Notes: generated by a model from the letters alone, not told the origin. A DNA stretch of 64,000 nucleotides from an uncultured Caldilineaceae bacterium (GCA_951813625.1 CATOTS010000039.1:34703-98702); one strand, 5' to 3'. Positions 17,971 to 27,163 are shown, counted from the stretch's first letter. Numbers and translations are program-made.

Positions 17971-18416
17971 TGGCGGGGCGACGGGCCGCCGGTTGCGCAG
18001 GGCTGCATTAGAGCCCACACCTGGCGGGAGGGGGGGGTGTCAGGGGGGCGTTGCGGGGGGAGTCCCCCCGCACAAGGGAGGGCCGCAGGCCCGACCGTCC
18101 AGAACTGCGGTGGCCAGTTGTCAGTGGCCAGTTGCCAGGAACAGACGGGGGCGGGGGACAGCGGGCGGTGACGGGCGCCTTGTTTCGAGCACGGCGCGGC
18201 GCGGGAGGGGGGGTGTCAGGGGGGCGTTGCGGGGGGAGTCCCCCCGCACAAGGGAGGGCCGCAGGCCCGACCGTCCAAAACGGCAGAGGCCAGTTGTCAG
18301 TTGTCAGTGGCCAGTTGCCAGGAACTGCCGGGCGTGGTGGACAGTGGACCGGCCATGACTCCGTGGCTACCCGGGGCAAGGCAAGGGAATTTGTGCCCCG
18401 ATTTTGGACTGCACCC
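17971..18416 (+). repeat. Composite repeat A, with two double-hairpin cores
   Basis: This copy of a dispersed composite repeat contains the 58-bp double-hairpin core twice (18043-18100 and 18219-18276). The cores are separated by ccagttg/gtggccag-type words. The right flank (gtggacagtggaccgg ... ttggactgcaccc) matches copies B, C and D. The GCGGGGGG/CCCCCCGC arms with AGT loop and the GGGCC/GGCCC arms are intact in both cores. No protein is encoded. Confidence 0.85.
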
Positions 18417-18516
18417 GACAATGCCGCGCGTTTTGGCAATCAACAGCGCATCCCCAACGGGATTGGCGGATTTTGGGGCTCAATCGGGCGTGTGCTATAG
18501 TTGACGATTAGCGTAT

Positions 18517-18591
<75 letters not shown>

Positions 18592-18849
18592 TTGGCGGCG
18601 CCAAAGCGTTGCGGCGGCCAATTTGTGACAGGAAAGCTGCGTTTCAAGGAGCAACTGGCAGCAGATTGAACTTTTCTCTTCGGGCTGACGTCTTAGCTGG
18701 AGAGCATACGGGTTTTCGTCTCTACCGAACACACCGCACCGGACCGATGCGTGCAGGTTTGTTCGGTATATTTCTGTCGACATTGCACGTTCAGCGTTGA
18801 ACGGTTGCGTAGAACCAGTTTCGAAGGTGATCAGTTCAGGAGGAAGAAA

Positions 18850-20175
18850 ATGCGTAGTACCCGGTTGGTTATGGGATTGGTCGTTCTATTGGCAGCTGCC
18901 GTAGTGCTGGCCGGCTGTCACTATAAGCTCCCCCCGCATCCGACAATGGAGCGCTACGGCCCCGACGCGGGCCGGCAAGTCTCCAAGGCGGACCGCGCGG
19001 GCTACACCGTGCATATGGTCGAGAGGGCCCTGCGCCACTATAAGGCCAAAGGCCGAGAGGCGACGGTTGCCTACTACAATTCTCCGGAGAGCGTCGACGG
19101 CGAATGGTACGTCTTCATCGCAGATGAAAACAAAGACTTAATCGCCCACCCCAACCCGGTTTATGTGGGCGCGAACTTGGGAGACTCTACGGGCGTCGAT
19201 ATCACCGGTTACCGCCATGGTGATGTCATAGCCAGCGCCACCGAGGACGGCATCTGGGTCGATTACATCTTCACCAATCTTGTTTCAGGAAATCTTGAGT
19301 ACAAGCACACGTGGGCCGTCAAGCACGATGGTCTGATCTTCTCCTCCGGCTGGTATCAGGTTCTCCCTGATCTCTCGCAGCGCGCGCCCACCAAAGCGGA
19401 CCGCTCCGGCTACACTGTCGCCATGGTGGAGCAGGCTCTGCAGCGTTATGAGGCTGAAGGCCGGGAGGCCACGGTCGCCTACTACAATACGCCCGAAAGC
19501 GTTGACGGCGAGTGGTACGTCTTCATCTTTGACGAAAGTGATCAGTTGATCGCCCATGCCAATCCCGACCTGATCGGCATGGATCTGAAGGGCGATCTCG
19601 GTGTTGACGTCACCGGCTACCGCTTTGGCGACCTTATGCTCACCGCCACCGAGGACGGCCTGTGGGTTGACTATCTCTTCCAGAACCTTGCCACCGGCAA
19701 CCAGGAGTACAAACATTCCTGGGCCGTTCGTCACGACGGCCTGATCTTCGGCTCCGGCTGGTATCAGGTGATGCCCAGCCTGGCTGTGGCCGTCACCAAG
19801 GCCCAACCGGCTGAATACACCGTCGCCACCGTCGACCGCGCGCTGCGCTACTACAAGGCGCATGGCCGCGAAGAGGCCGTCGCCTTTTACAACACGCCCG
19901 AGAGCGTCGACGGAGAGTGGTATGTTTTCATCATTGATGAGGATGATCGCGTTATCTCCAACGCCAACCCGGATCTGATCGGCCAGGACTTGAAGGGCGA
20001 TTTGGGGGTCGATGCCAGCGGTCATCGCTACAGTGACGTGATGCTCGGCGCGACCGAGGACGGCCTGTGGGTCCCCTATGTCTTCAACAATCCTGCCACC
20101 GGCGAGGAACAGACCAAACACTCGTGGGTCGTGCGCCACGATGGAGTACTCATCGGCTCGGGCTGGTATGAATAG
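18850..20175 (+). CDS. Lipoprotein with three tandem Cache-like sensor domains
   Basis: Secreted lipoprotein of 441 residues. A signal peptide ends in the lipobox LAGC (Cys at about residue 23). Three consecutive repeats of about 130 residues follow. Each starts with YTV..V..AL..Y...GRE, continues with VAYYN(S/T)PESVDGEWYVFI, then a glycine/aspartate loop, and ends in HDG(L/V)(I/L).(S/G)SGWY. This pattern is that of single-Cache (sCache_2-like) extracytoplasmic ligand-binding domains, usually found attached to kinases or chemoreceptors. Here there is no transducer. AGGAGG precedes the ATG at 18850; the frame stays open 33 codons upstream without a start signal. The ligand is unknown. A terminator-like hairpin follows the gene. 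Confidence 0.82.
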   Translation: MRSTRLVMGLVVLLAAAVVLAGCHYKLPPHPTMERYGPDAGRQVSKADRAGYTVHMVERALRHYKAKGREATVAYYNSPESVDGEWYVFIADENKDLIAHPNPVYVGANLGDSTGVDITGYRHGDVIASATEDGIWVDYIFTNLVSGNLEYKHTWAVKHDGLIFSSGWYQVLPDLSQRAPTKADRSGYTVAMVEQALQRYEAEGREATVAYYNTPESVDGEWYVFIFDESDQLIAHANPDLIGMDLKGDLGVDVTGYRFGDLMLTATEDGLWVDYLFQNLATGNQEYKHSWAVRHDGLIFGSGWYQVMPSLAVAVTKAQPAEYTVATVDRALRYYKAHGREEAVAFYNTPESVDGEWYVFIIDEDDRVISNANPDLIGQDLKGDLGVDASGHRYSDVMLGATEDGLWVPYVFNNPATGEEQTKHSWVVRHDGVLIGSGWYE

Positions 20176-20208
20176 GCCGAAATACCGGTGACAGGCCAGC
20201 AGCTTGAC

Positions 20209-20240
20209 AGGGGCGCTCGATCGGGCGCCCTTGTTGTTCT
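20209..20240 (+). terminator. Intrinsic terminator after the triple-Cache gene
   Basis: GGGCGC (20211-20216) pairs with GCGCCC (20225-20230) over an 8-nt loop and is followed by TTGTTGTTCT, an imperfect T-rich tail. It lies 35 bp after the stop codon. Confidence 0.6.
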
Positions 20241-20327
20241 ATTGCGATCACAGGTGCGACTACAGGCGCGATCACAGGTGCGCTCACAGGGCGAATTCGT
20301 GCAACCAACCGTTTCGACAGGTGTGCC

Positions 20328-21552
20328 ATGCTGATTGACGGGCTTCCCCAGGGGGAGGCGATACGCGCCGCGGCCGCTGCCTATGCCGGCAAGCCCGGTC
20401 GGCTGGTCGATCTCTGCGTCGCCGTCCAGCAGATCCCCGCGCCCACCGGCGCCGAATCCGAGCGCGCCGCGTGGGTGGAAGACCGGATGCGCGCCATCGG
20501 TCTGGCCGACGTCGAGCGCGATGAGCTGAGCAACGTCTACGGCCGCGTTCCCGGTCTGCGGGCAGGCCCAGCTCTGCTCGTCTCGGCCCATACCGATACC
20601 GTCTTCCCGCGTGAGACCGATCTGCGCCTGCGCCGTCTCAGCAACGGCCTGCTGCGCGGCCCGGGCATCGGCGACAATTCGACCGGTGTTGCCGGTCTGC
20701 TCAGCCTGGCCGAAGCCCTGGTCCAACTTGCGGCGCCGCCGGTCGACATCTGGCTCGTCGCCAACTCGATGGAAGAGGGGTTGGGCGATCTGCGCGGCAT
20801 GAAACGCGCCGTCGATCGTCTCCACGCCGACGGCAGCGCGCCGGCCGCAGGCGCGCGCGGCGTGCTGGGCGCGGCGCTCGTGATCGAGGGCATGGGTCTC
20901 GGGCGCATCGTCCACCAGGCGCTGGGCGTGCGCCGCTACCGCACTTCCGCCGCCGCGCCCGGCGGCCATAGCTGGGGTGATTTCGGCGCTGCCAGCGCGT
21001 GCACGGCCTCGTTGCCGTCGCCGAGGAGATCGTAAATCTGCAGGTGCCCCACACTCCGCGCACGAGCTTCAATATCGGCCGCATCGGCGGCGGCACCTCG
21101 ATCAATACCATCGCCCAGGAAGCCTGGATGGAGCTGGACCTGCGCAGCGCATCACCGGAGACGCTCATCTGCTCGATGGACAGGTGCAGCGCATCGTCGA
21201 GCGGCGCGTCGACGCGCACCGCGCTTGCGACGACGGCCTCACCTTGCGCCACGAACAGATCGGCCATCGTCCCGCCGGCGAACTTCCCTTCGAGCATCCG
21301 CTCGTGCAGGCCGCTGGCACAGTTCTGCGCGAACTTGGCATCGAGGAGCGCAGCGACGCCCGCATCAGCAGCACCGACGCCAACGTGCCCCTCAGCCGGA
21401 ACATTCCGGCCGTCTGCGTCGGTCTTACCGACGGCGGAGACGTCCACCGCCTCAGCGAATGGATTGACCCGTTGCCGCTCGTAAAGGGGATGCAGCAGCT
21501 GCTCTACCTTACCTGGTGGACCGCTGCATGGTTGACTACGCACAGCTCATGA
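20328..21552 (+). pseudogene. M20-family peptidase, two frameshifts
   Basis: Zn-dependent amidohydrolase/dipeptidase family, readable only by joining three frames. The first frame (20328 to about 20990) has the metal-site motifs SAHTDTVF, GDNSTGVAG and NSMEEGLGD and the dimerisation motif APGGHSWGDFG. A one-base loss near 20993 moves the sequence to a second frame (GLVAVAEEIV ... GRIGGGTSINTIAQEAWMELDLR). Another near 21165 moves it to a third frame (DGQVQRIVERRV ... VCVGLTDGGDVH). All conserved regions remain, so this is either a very young pseudogene or assembly error. A further frameshift in the next gene (thrS, essential) supports sequence error in this stretch. Confidence 0.85.
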
Positions 21553-21625
21553 ACTGTAAACAGCGAAGAACGCGTCGCTGGCAACCGCACGCAGTCAATC
21601 CAAGGTTTCGCAGGAGCAAGGTAGA

Positions 21626-23442
21626 ATGGCCATACAAATAGACGATCTTTACAAGATTCGCCATAGCGCAGCCCACGTCATGGCCCAGGCCGTGCTGGAG
21701 CTCTATCCCGACGCCAAGTTCGCCATCGGGCCGCCGATCGAGAACGGTTTTTCTACTACGACTTCGATCTCGGTTTCGACGAAGAGGGCGCGCCGCGCAC
21801 TTTCCGCAGCGACGACTTGAAGGCGATTGAGAAACGCATGCGCCAGATCATCGGCGGCAAGCACGACTTCGCCTACCGCGAGGTCAGCGCCGGCGATGCC
21901 CGTCGGCTCTTCGCCGACCAGCCCTACAAGCTGGAACTCATCGACGGTCTCGACGAAGGCGAAATCGACGAATACGGCAACGAGGTGACCGAAAAGCCGG
22001 TCATCAGCACCTACAAGCACGACACATTCGAGGACCTCTGTCGCGGGCCCCATGTCGAGCACACCGGCAAAATAGTCGCCGACGCCTTCCGTCTTCTCAG
22101 CGTGGCCGGGGCCTACTGGCGCGGCGACGAAAAGAACGCGATGCTGCAACGCATCTACGGCACGGCCTGGCGCAACCGCAAAGAGTTGAGGAGCTACCTT
22201 GATCAGATGGAGGAGGCGCGGAAGCGCGACCACCGCAAACTGGGGCGCGAGCTGGAGATCTTCATCTTTGAAGACGAGGTCGGGCCGGGTCTGCCGCTGT
22301 GGCTGCCGCGCGGCTCGGTCATCATCGAAGAGCTGGAGCGCCTGGCCAAGGAGACCGAAGAGGCCGCCGGTTATGAGCGCGTGAGGACGCCCCATCTTAC
22401 CAAGGAGGACCTCTTTCTGCGCAGCGGACATCTCGACTTCTACAAGGACAGCATGTACCCGCCGATGGAGATGGAAGGCGTCACCTACTACGTAAAGCCG
22501 ATGAACTGCCCCATGCACCACAAGATCTTCGGCTCCAAGTTGCGCAGCTATCGCGAGCTGCCCGTGCGGCTGGCGGAGTACGGCACCTGCTACCGCTATG
22601 AACAGAGCGGCGAGCTTTTCGGGCTGATGCGCGTTCGTTCCATGCAGATGAACGATGCCCATATCTACTGCTCGGAGGAGCAGTTCGCCGCAGAGTTCAT
22701 GCGCGTGGTCGACCTCTACAAGATCTACTTCGACCTGTTCGACATCGATCGTTACGTCATGCGCCTCAGCACGCATCATCCCAAGAAGCTGGGCCAGAAA
22801 TATGTCGACAATTCTTCTCTGTGGCAGAAGACCGAGGAGATGGTGCGCCGGGCGATGACCGAAGGGAACGTGCCCTTTGTCGAGGAGCCGGACGAGGCCG
22901 CCTTCTACGGCCCTAAGATCGACGTTCAGATCTGGAGCGCGATCGGCCGCGAGTTTACCCTTGCAACCAACCAGGTCGACTTTGCCCAGCCCGAGCGCCT
23001 CGATCTGTCGTACATAAACGCCGCCGGCGAGCGCGAGATTCCCCTCTGCATTCACCGCGCTCCTCTCGGAACGCATGAGCGCACGATCGGTTTCCTGATC
23101 GAGCATTACGGCGGCAACTTCCCTGTCTGGCTGTCGCCGGAACAGGTGCGCGTGATCCCGGTTACCTCATCGCACAACGACTACGCCGCGCAGGTTGAAG
23201 AGCGCCTGGCCGGCGCCGGCGTCCGCGTTGCCTCCGATCTCGGCAGCGACCGCATGAACAACAAGATCCGGCAGGCCCAGAACATGAAGGTCCCGTATAT
23301 GTTGATTGTCGGCGACCGCGAGGTTGAAGAGGAGACCGTTTCGCTGCGCAAGCGCGACGGCGCCCGCCAGAACGGGATGCCGGTCGGGGCGTTCGTTGAG
23401 CTCGTTACAGAGTGCGTCGCCAGCCGCGCCCAGACACTCTGA
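21626..23442 (+). CDS. thrS: Threonyl-tRNA synthetase, TGS-less, one frameshift near the 5' end
   Basis: Charges tRNA-Thr in the cytoplasm. The editing (SAD) domain begins almost at the N-terminus with HSAAHVMAQAV, and continues with DLCRGPHVEHTGK. The class II catalytic core has the Zn ligand region KPMNCPMHHKIF and motif 2 RYEQSGELFGLMR. The C-terminal anticodon domain has SHNDYA and GSDRMNNKIRQAQ. The frame breaks near 21750 inside a five-T run. The expected GFYYDF is destroyed unless bases are added or removed, after which the frame at 21817 onward is intact. Since the gene is essential, a homopolymer sequencing error is the simplest explanation. The usual N-terminal TGS domain (about 60 residues) is absent. 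AGGAG lies upstream of the ATG. Confidence 0.9.
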
Positions 23443-23477
23443 ATTGGAAGCAAAACCGGGCGATCCGGGTGGGGCGG

Positions 23478-23504
23478 GCGGGTGGGGCAATTTGTCCCAC
23501 CCGC
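23478..23504 (+). terminator. GC-rich hairpin after thrS
   Basis: GCGGGTGGG and CCCACCCGC form a perfect 9-bp stem around a 9-nt loop, 35 bp past the thrS stop. No T-run follows, so termination would be factor-dependent. Confidence 0.4.
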
Positions 23505-23575
23505 GCCGCTCTGACCAGAGGCCTGACGGCAACGGGGAACCGTATCGCGGCTGCGTCGGTCTCTGATTTTTGCGC

Positions 23576-23604
23576 TTGACGTGTAACTTTTGAACTGATA
23601 TACT
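23576..23604 (+). promoter_or_regulatory. Sigma-70-type promoter of the infC operon
   Basis: TTGACG (23576-23581) and TATACT (23599-23604) are spaced by exactly 17 bp. The transcript would carry a leader of about 175 nt before infC, long enough for the structured leader control known in several infC-rpmI-rplT operons. Confidence 0.7.
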
Positions 23605-23786
23605 GCGAGCGAGTAAACAGTTCGACCATCTACCACGGACGTGCCCTGGCAGCAACCCCTCTCTCAATACGTGGTTCAATGTAGTGCCACATCGTCATTT
23701 GAGCGCTAGCCATCCCACTACCGATTGCGGGAGACGGGCGGTGACGCCTCTGCTGCTGAGGGCAACATTCCAAAAGGAGAGTAAGT

Positions 23787-24299
23787 ATTAGCAGGAACAC
23801 CACACGAATCAATCACCGGATTCGTACACGCGAAGTGAGGGTCATCGACGAAGTCGGGGCACAGCTCGGCGTCATGGATGTGCAGGACGCACTCCAGGCC
23901 GCCGAGGAGCGAGATCTGGACCTGGTAGAGGTGGCGCCCAACGCCAGCCCGCCTGTCTGCCGTTTGATGGATTACGGCAAGTACCTCTACGAAAAGCAGA
24001 AGCGTGAGCGTGAATCGCGCAGGGCCCAGAAACAGATCGAGATTAAGGAAGTGCGGCTGCGGCCCAAGACCGGCGAACATGACATTCAGGTCGTCCTCAC
24101 CAAGGCGAGAAAGTTCCTGAATGACGGCGCCAAAGTACGGGTGCGCATCCGCTTCCGGGGACGCGAGATCGTCCACCGCGACATCGCCCTCGAGCTGATG
24201 AAACGGGTCACCGAGGAGTTGACTGAAGAAGCGGTCGTCGAATCCCATCCTGGCTTTGAGGGCCGCAGCATGGTGATGCTCCTCGCACCAGCCGTGTAG
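23787..24299 (+). CDS. infC: Translation initiation factor IF-3, ATT start codon
   Basis: Binds the 30S subunit and checks start-codon pairing. The family N-terminus (N-T-T-R-I-N-H-R-I-R, then EVRVIDEVGAQLGVM) is only in frame if translation begins at ATT 23787. That codon has AAGGAG about 8 nt upstream and no ATG/GTG alternative upstream before a poor frame; the GTG at 23835 would cut off the conserved start. The protein is then about 170 residues, the normal length. Motifs: LDLVEVAPNASPPVCRLMDYGKYLYE, split here as LDLVEVAPNA and CRLMDYGKY. An AUU start is the known basis of IF-3 self-repression in other bacteria. rpmI and rplT follow. Confidence 0.92.
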   Translation: MSRNTTRINHRIRTREVRVIDEVGAQLGVMDVQDALQAAEERDLDLVEVAPNASPPVCRLMDYGKYLYEKQKRERESRRAQKQIEIKEVRLRPKTGEHDIQVVLTKARKFLNDGAKVRVRIRFRGREIVHRDIALELMKRVTEELTEEAVVESHPGFEGRSMVMLLAPAV

Positions 24300-24540
24300 C
24301 GAACCGTTTCGCCGGCGGCGCTGTACACTTCCCTCCCCGCGCCGCCGGGGAAGAATACCCGTTTGTGCGAACCGCCTGCCCGTTTTTTGGGCATCGCGGC
24401 CGGCTATGCTATCATCCATTGCTTGCACGCCGCCTTAAGTTTCGCATCCGCGGACGGGTGTTTCCGTGCTCAATGCATGTCAACCGAAAGGTTCAATGCG
24501 TCCCTTTTTGCGCGGGGCGCGGGAGCGATTGGGACGAACT

Positions 24541-24729
24541 ATGCCAAAGATGAAGAGTCATAAGGGCGCGCAGAAACGCTTTCGCGTCACCAAGAACGGC
24601 AAACTGATGCGCCGCAAGCAGGGCGGAAACCATCTGCGCCGCAAGAAGCGCAAAGTCAGCGAATATCGTCAGAAAATAACCAGCAAGAACACCGCTCAGG
24701 CCAGGCTGATCAAAAGCATGGTCGCCTGA
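24541..24729 (+). CDS. rpmI: 50S ribosomal protein L35
   Basis: 62-residue basic ribosomal protein starting MPKMKSHKGAQKRFRVT and carrying GNHLRRKKRK and QARLIKSMV. Length and sequence match L35. The frame is open 25 codons upstream, but the ATG at 24541 gives the conserved N-terminus. The 241-bp gap after infC is large for this operon and holds no other gene. Confidence 0.96.
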   Translation: MPKMKSHKGAQKRFRVTKNGKLMRRKQGGNHLRRKKRKVSEYRQKITSKNTAQARLIKSMVA

Positions 24730-24820
24730 TCGGCCATCGTACAGCCATTGATGCTGATGGGGCGCCTGGCTTCCTGCGGGATTTCAGGCGTCGTTGTCGC
24801 CAGACAAGAGGATTCGACCG

Positions 24821-25177
24821 ATGCCACGATCCAGACCCAAAGTATACGCGCACAGACGGCATAAGAAGGTACTCAAATTCACCAAGGGGCAGTTCGGCAG
24901 CCGCTCGAAGCTCTTCAAGCGCGCCAACGAGGCGATGCTGCGCTCGCTCGCCTTTGCCTACCGCGACCGCCGCGCGCGCAAGCGTGATTTCCGCCGTCTC
25001 TGGATCACCCGCATCAATGCTGCGGCGCGTCTCAACGGCCTCAACTACAGCCACCTGATCTACGGCCTCAAGAAAGCGGAGGTCGAGGTCGATCGCAAAG
25101 TCCTGGCCGACATCGCCGTGCGCGACGCCGATGGATTCAGCGCTTTGGCCGAGCTGGCCAAGAGCCAATTGAATTAG
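24821..25177 (+). CDS. rplT: 50S ribosomal protein L20
   Basis: 118-residue protein that starts assembly of the 50S subunit by binding 23S rRNA. It shows the basic N-terminal extension (PRSRPKVYAHRRHKKVLK) and the globular C-terminal part WITRINAAARLNGLNYSHLI, of which ARLNGLNYS is typical. The ATG at 24821 is selected by family N-terminus; an in-frame alternative nine codons upstream is not conserved. It ends the infC-rpmI-rplT operon; a strong terminator follows 40 bp later. In other bacteria L20 represses this operon through the leader. Confidence 0.97.
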   Translation: MPRSRPKVYAHRRHKKVLKFTKGQFGSRSKLFKRANEAMLRSLAFAYRDRRARKRDFRRLWITRINAAARLNGLNYSHLIYGLKKAEVEVDRKVLADIAVRDADGFSALAELAKSQLN

Positions 25178-25217
25178 CCCTGGCCGTCGGACCGTCGGAC
25201 AATTCAGTGTGTAGATG

Positions 25218-25243
25218 GCAGAGGCGATTGCCTCTGCTTTTTT
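25218..25243 (+). terminator. Intrinsic terminator of the infC-rpmI-rplT operon
   Basis: GCAGAGGC and GCCTCTGC form a perfect 8-bp stem around GATT, followed at once by six Ts. It shows that the next gene starts later (25326), not at the in-frame ATG overlapping the hairpin. Confidence 0.9.
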
Positions 25244-25325
25244 CGTCCGCAGCGTAATTCTGGCCGCTGCTTTGAGTTCGCGGGCGCCCCGGGCCAACAC
25301 AGTCGCTCAGGCCAACACAGTCGCA

Positions 25326-26111
25326 ATGAAAGAGATCAGCAGCGCCGGCAATGCACAGCTAAAACTGGCGGGCAAGCTGCAGCGCCGGCGCCAGCGTCAG
25401 GCCCATGGCCTCTGCCTCGTGGAAGGAATCCGCCTGGTGCAGGATGCGCTGTCGATGCGCGCCGTCTTCCATTCCTGCTTCATCACCGCGGCCGCGGCCG
25501 GCGCCCGCCCCGAACTGGTGGCGCAGATCGAGCCGCTCTGTCCTCTCTATGTGGTGAGCCCGGAGCTTCTCGACCGGATCAGCGAGACGGTATCGCCGCA
25601 GTCGATCGTCGCGATTGTCGCCATCCCGCAACTGCCCCTGCCTGCCGCCGCCGCGCTTTCCCTTGTCCTCGACGGCGTGCGCGATCCCGGCAACGCCGGC
25701 ACGCTCTTGCGCACGGCCGCGGCCGCGGCCGTCGACCAGGTCCTGTTCGGGCCGGGCTGTGTCGATCCCTTCAACGGCAAGGTCATGCGCGCGGCGATGG
25801 GCGCCCATTTTCGGGCGCCGCTGCGTACGCTGGAAAACTGGGACGCGTTGGGGACGCTGCTCTCCGCCGACCAGTCTCTCTACCTCGCCAGCGCGCAGGG
25901 CGATCTCCGCTACGACGAGGTCGATTGGAGCAGGCCGTCCGCGCTCGTGCTCGGGAGCGAGGCGCACGGCGCGAGTCCGCAGATCCGCGCCGCTGCGGCA
26001 ACGGTTGCGATTCCGATGGCCGCGGCCACCGAGTCTCTCAACGTGGCCGCGGCCGGCGCCGCGATTCTCTTTGAGGCCGCGCGCCAGCGCCGGGTGGCGA
26101 CGACAGCGTGA
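25326..26111 (+). CDS. SpoU/TrmH-family RNA 2'-O-methyltransferase
   Basis: SPOUT methyltransferase of 261 residues acting on rRNA or tRNA ribose 2'-OH with S-adenosylmethionine. The N-terminal substrate-binding domain is followed by the trefoil-knot domain with the three motifs VLDGVRDPGNAGTLLR, LVLGSEAHG and IPMAAATESLNVAAAGAILF, the last containing the conserved Asn/Glu pocket. The start at 25326 is downstream of the rplT terminator. The pattern resembles RlmB/TsnR-type rRNA methylases that often follow rplT. The target base is not determined. Confidence 0.9.
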   Translation: MKEISSAGNAQLKLAGKLQRRRQRQAHGLCLVEGIRLVQDALSMRAVFHSCFITAAAAGARPELVAQIEPLCPLYVVSPELLDRISETVSPQSIVAIVAIPQLPLPAAAALSLVLDGVRDPGNAGTLLRTAAAAAVDQVLFGPGCVDPFNGKVMRAAMGAHFRAPLRTLENWDALGTLLSADQSLYLASAQGDLRYDEVDWSRPSALVLGSEAHGASPQIRAAAATVAIPMAAATESLNVAAAGAAILFEAARQRRVATTA

Positions 26112-26131
26112 GAGCGACAGCGGGCAGCGGA

Positions 26132-26161
26132 TTGACAAGCCTTTGGGCCGCGGGATACACT
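26132..26161 (+). promoter_or_regulatory. Promoter of the helix-hairpin-helix protein gene
   Basis: Consensus TTGACA (26132-26137) is followed after 18 bp by TACACT (26156-26161). The gene begins 85 bp downstream, after a leader rich in short inverted repeats (GCCTG/CAGGC near 26197-26215). Confidence 0.6.
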
Positions 26162-26245
26162 TTTAGGCAGACGAAAAAACAGCGGATCGCGCACGCCTGA
26201 CCTTGTCACAGGCAGGCCTTTTTGCCGTAGCGCGCGGGGGCACGA

Positions 26246-26983
26246 ATGGAACTGTCGAGTTTGCTCGGTTATATCGCGGCTGGTCTGGTGTTCGGCTGGA
26301 TAAGCATGACACTGGTGGAGTGGGTCTGGTATCGCGGCCGGCGCAGGCGCATCGATCTGGCGATGGCCTCTTCGGCCTTGAGGGGCGGCCTCCGGATGGG
26401 CGAGCGGGACGCGCCGCCGGTTGCCAATGATACAGTTGCGTCCTCTGCCCGCGGTCGCGAGAAAGCCCGGCCGCGGGTTGAAAAGCCCAAGCGCGGACGC
26501 GCAAAACGCCGCAAAGCGCAGCCCCATGCCAACCGGCCCGACAACCTCACGGCCGTCCACGGCATCGGCGGTCTCTACGAGCGGCGGCTCTACCAGGTCG
26601 GCGTCTTCACCTGGGACCAGCTTTCGCGCATGGATCCGGAATCGTTGCAGGAGATCACCCGGGCGCTGCCGGGCAGCAACACGCGTGCCTGGATCGAGCA
26701 GGCGGGTGAGCTGGCGAAGGCCAGCGACCGCGTCGGCGCGGTCTACGATGGCCCGCTGCCCGAAGACCTGACCCGCATCAACGGTCTCGACCAGGTGTAC
26801 GAGGATGAGCTCTACGCGGCCGGCATTTTCACCTACCGCCAGCTGGCTGAGCGCGCGCCGGACGAACTGGCGCGCATCATCCCGGCGCATCTCGCGGGGG
26901 ACCACCTCGACTTTGCCGGCTGGATCGCCCAGGCCGATTCGCTGCGCGATGAATATTATGCCGACGAGCCGCCCATTCTCTAG
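26246..26983 (+). CDS. Membrane protein with two helix-hairpin-helix domains
   Basis: 245 residues. One N-terminal membrane segment (about 5-29) is followed by a Lys/Arg-rich linker (65-95) and two copies of a helix-hairpin-helix module. The first begins DNLTAVHGIGGLYERRLY and the second LTRINGLDQVYEDELY. Each is followed by an F-T-(W/Y)-.-QL segment. Such modules, sometimes called predicted 5' nuclease-like, bind DNA non-specifically in the absence of a catalytic site. With the basic linker this suggests tethering of DNA to the membrane, which is inference. A consensus promoter precedes it. Confidence 0.75.
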   Translation: MELSSLLGYIAAGLVFGWISMTLVEWVWYRGRRRRIDLAMASSALRGGLRMGERDAPPVANDTVASSARGREKARPRVEKPKRGRAKRRKAQPHANRPDNLTAVHGIGGLYERRLYQVGVFTWDQLSRMDPESLQEITRALPGSNTRAWIEQAGELAKASDRVGAVYDGPLPEDLTRINGLDQVYEDELYAAGIFTYRQLAERAPDELARIIPAHLAGDHLDFAGWIAQADSLRDEYYADEPPIL

Positions 26984-27035
26984 CCTGAACTCTTGCGGCT
27001 GAATGCGCCCGCGTGCTGTTTTTGGGGGTTTCATT

Positions 27036-27064
27036 TTGCCCGGATCTGTTGCGTAGGCTAGAAT
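27036..27064 (+). promoter_or_regulatory. Promoter of tRNA-Lys
   Basis: TTGCCC (27036-27041) and TAGAAT (27059-27064) with a 17-bp spacer, placed 17 bp before the mature tRNA 5' end, the expected distance. Confidence 0.6.
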
Positions 27065-27080
27065 GGGGGGCCGTTGTCGC

Positions 27081-27153
27081 GGGTCCCTAGCTCAATTGGT
27101 AGAGCAACGGCCTTTTAAGCCGTGGGTTCTGGGTTCGAGTCCCAGGGGGCTCA
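27081..27153 (+). tRNA. tRNA-Lys (TTT anticodon)
   Basis: 73-nt cloverleaf. Acceptor GGGTCCC pairs with GGGGCTC (two G-U), the D arm is GCTC/GAGC, the anticodon stem ACGGC/GCCGT has the loop CTTTTAA (anticodon TTT), and the T arm CTGGG/CCCAG has loop TTCGAGT. The discriminator is A; CCA is not encoded. A perfect palindrome terminator follows. The region immediately downstream is accessory in character. Confidence 0.96.
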
Positions 27154-27163
27154 TTTGAGGGGG

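Noticed and set aside
25215..25325. Upstream start of the SpoU methyltransferase
   Set aside because: The ATG at 25215 lies at the edge of the rplT terminator hairpin; the family start matches 25326.
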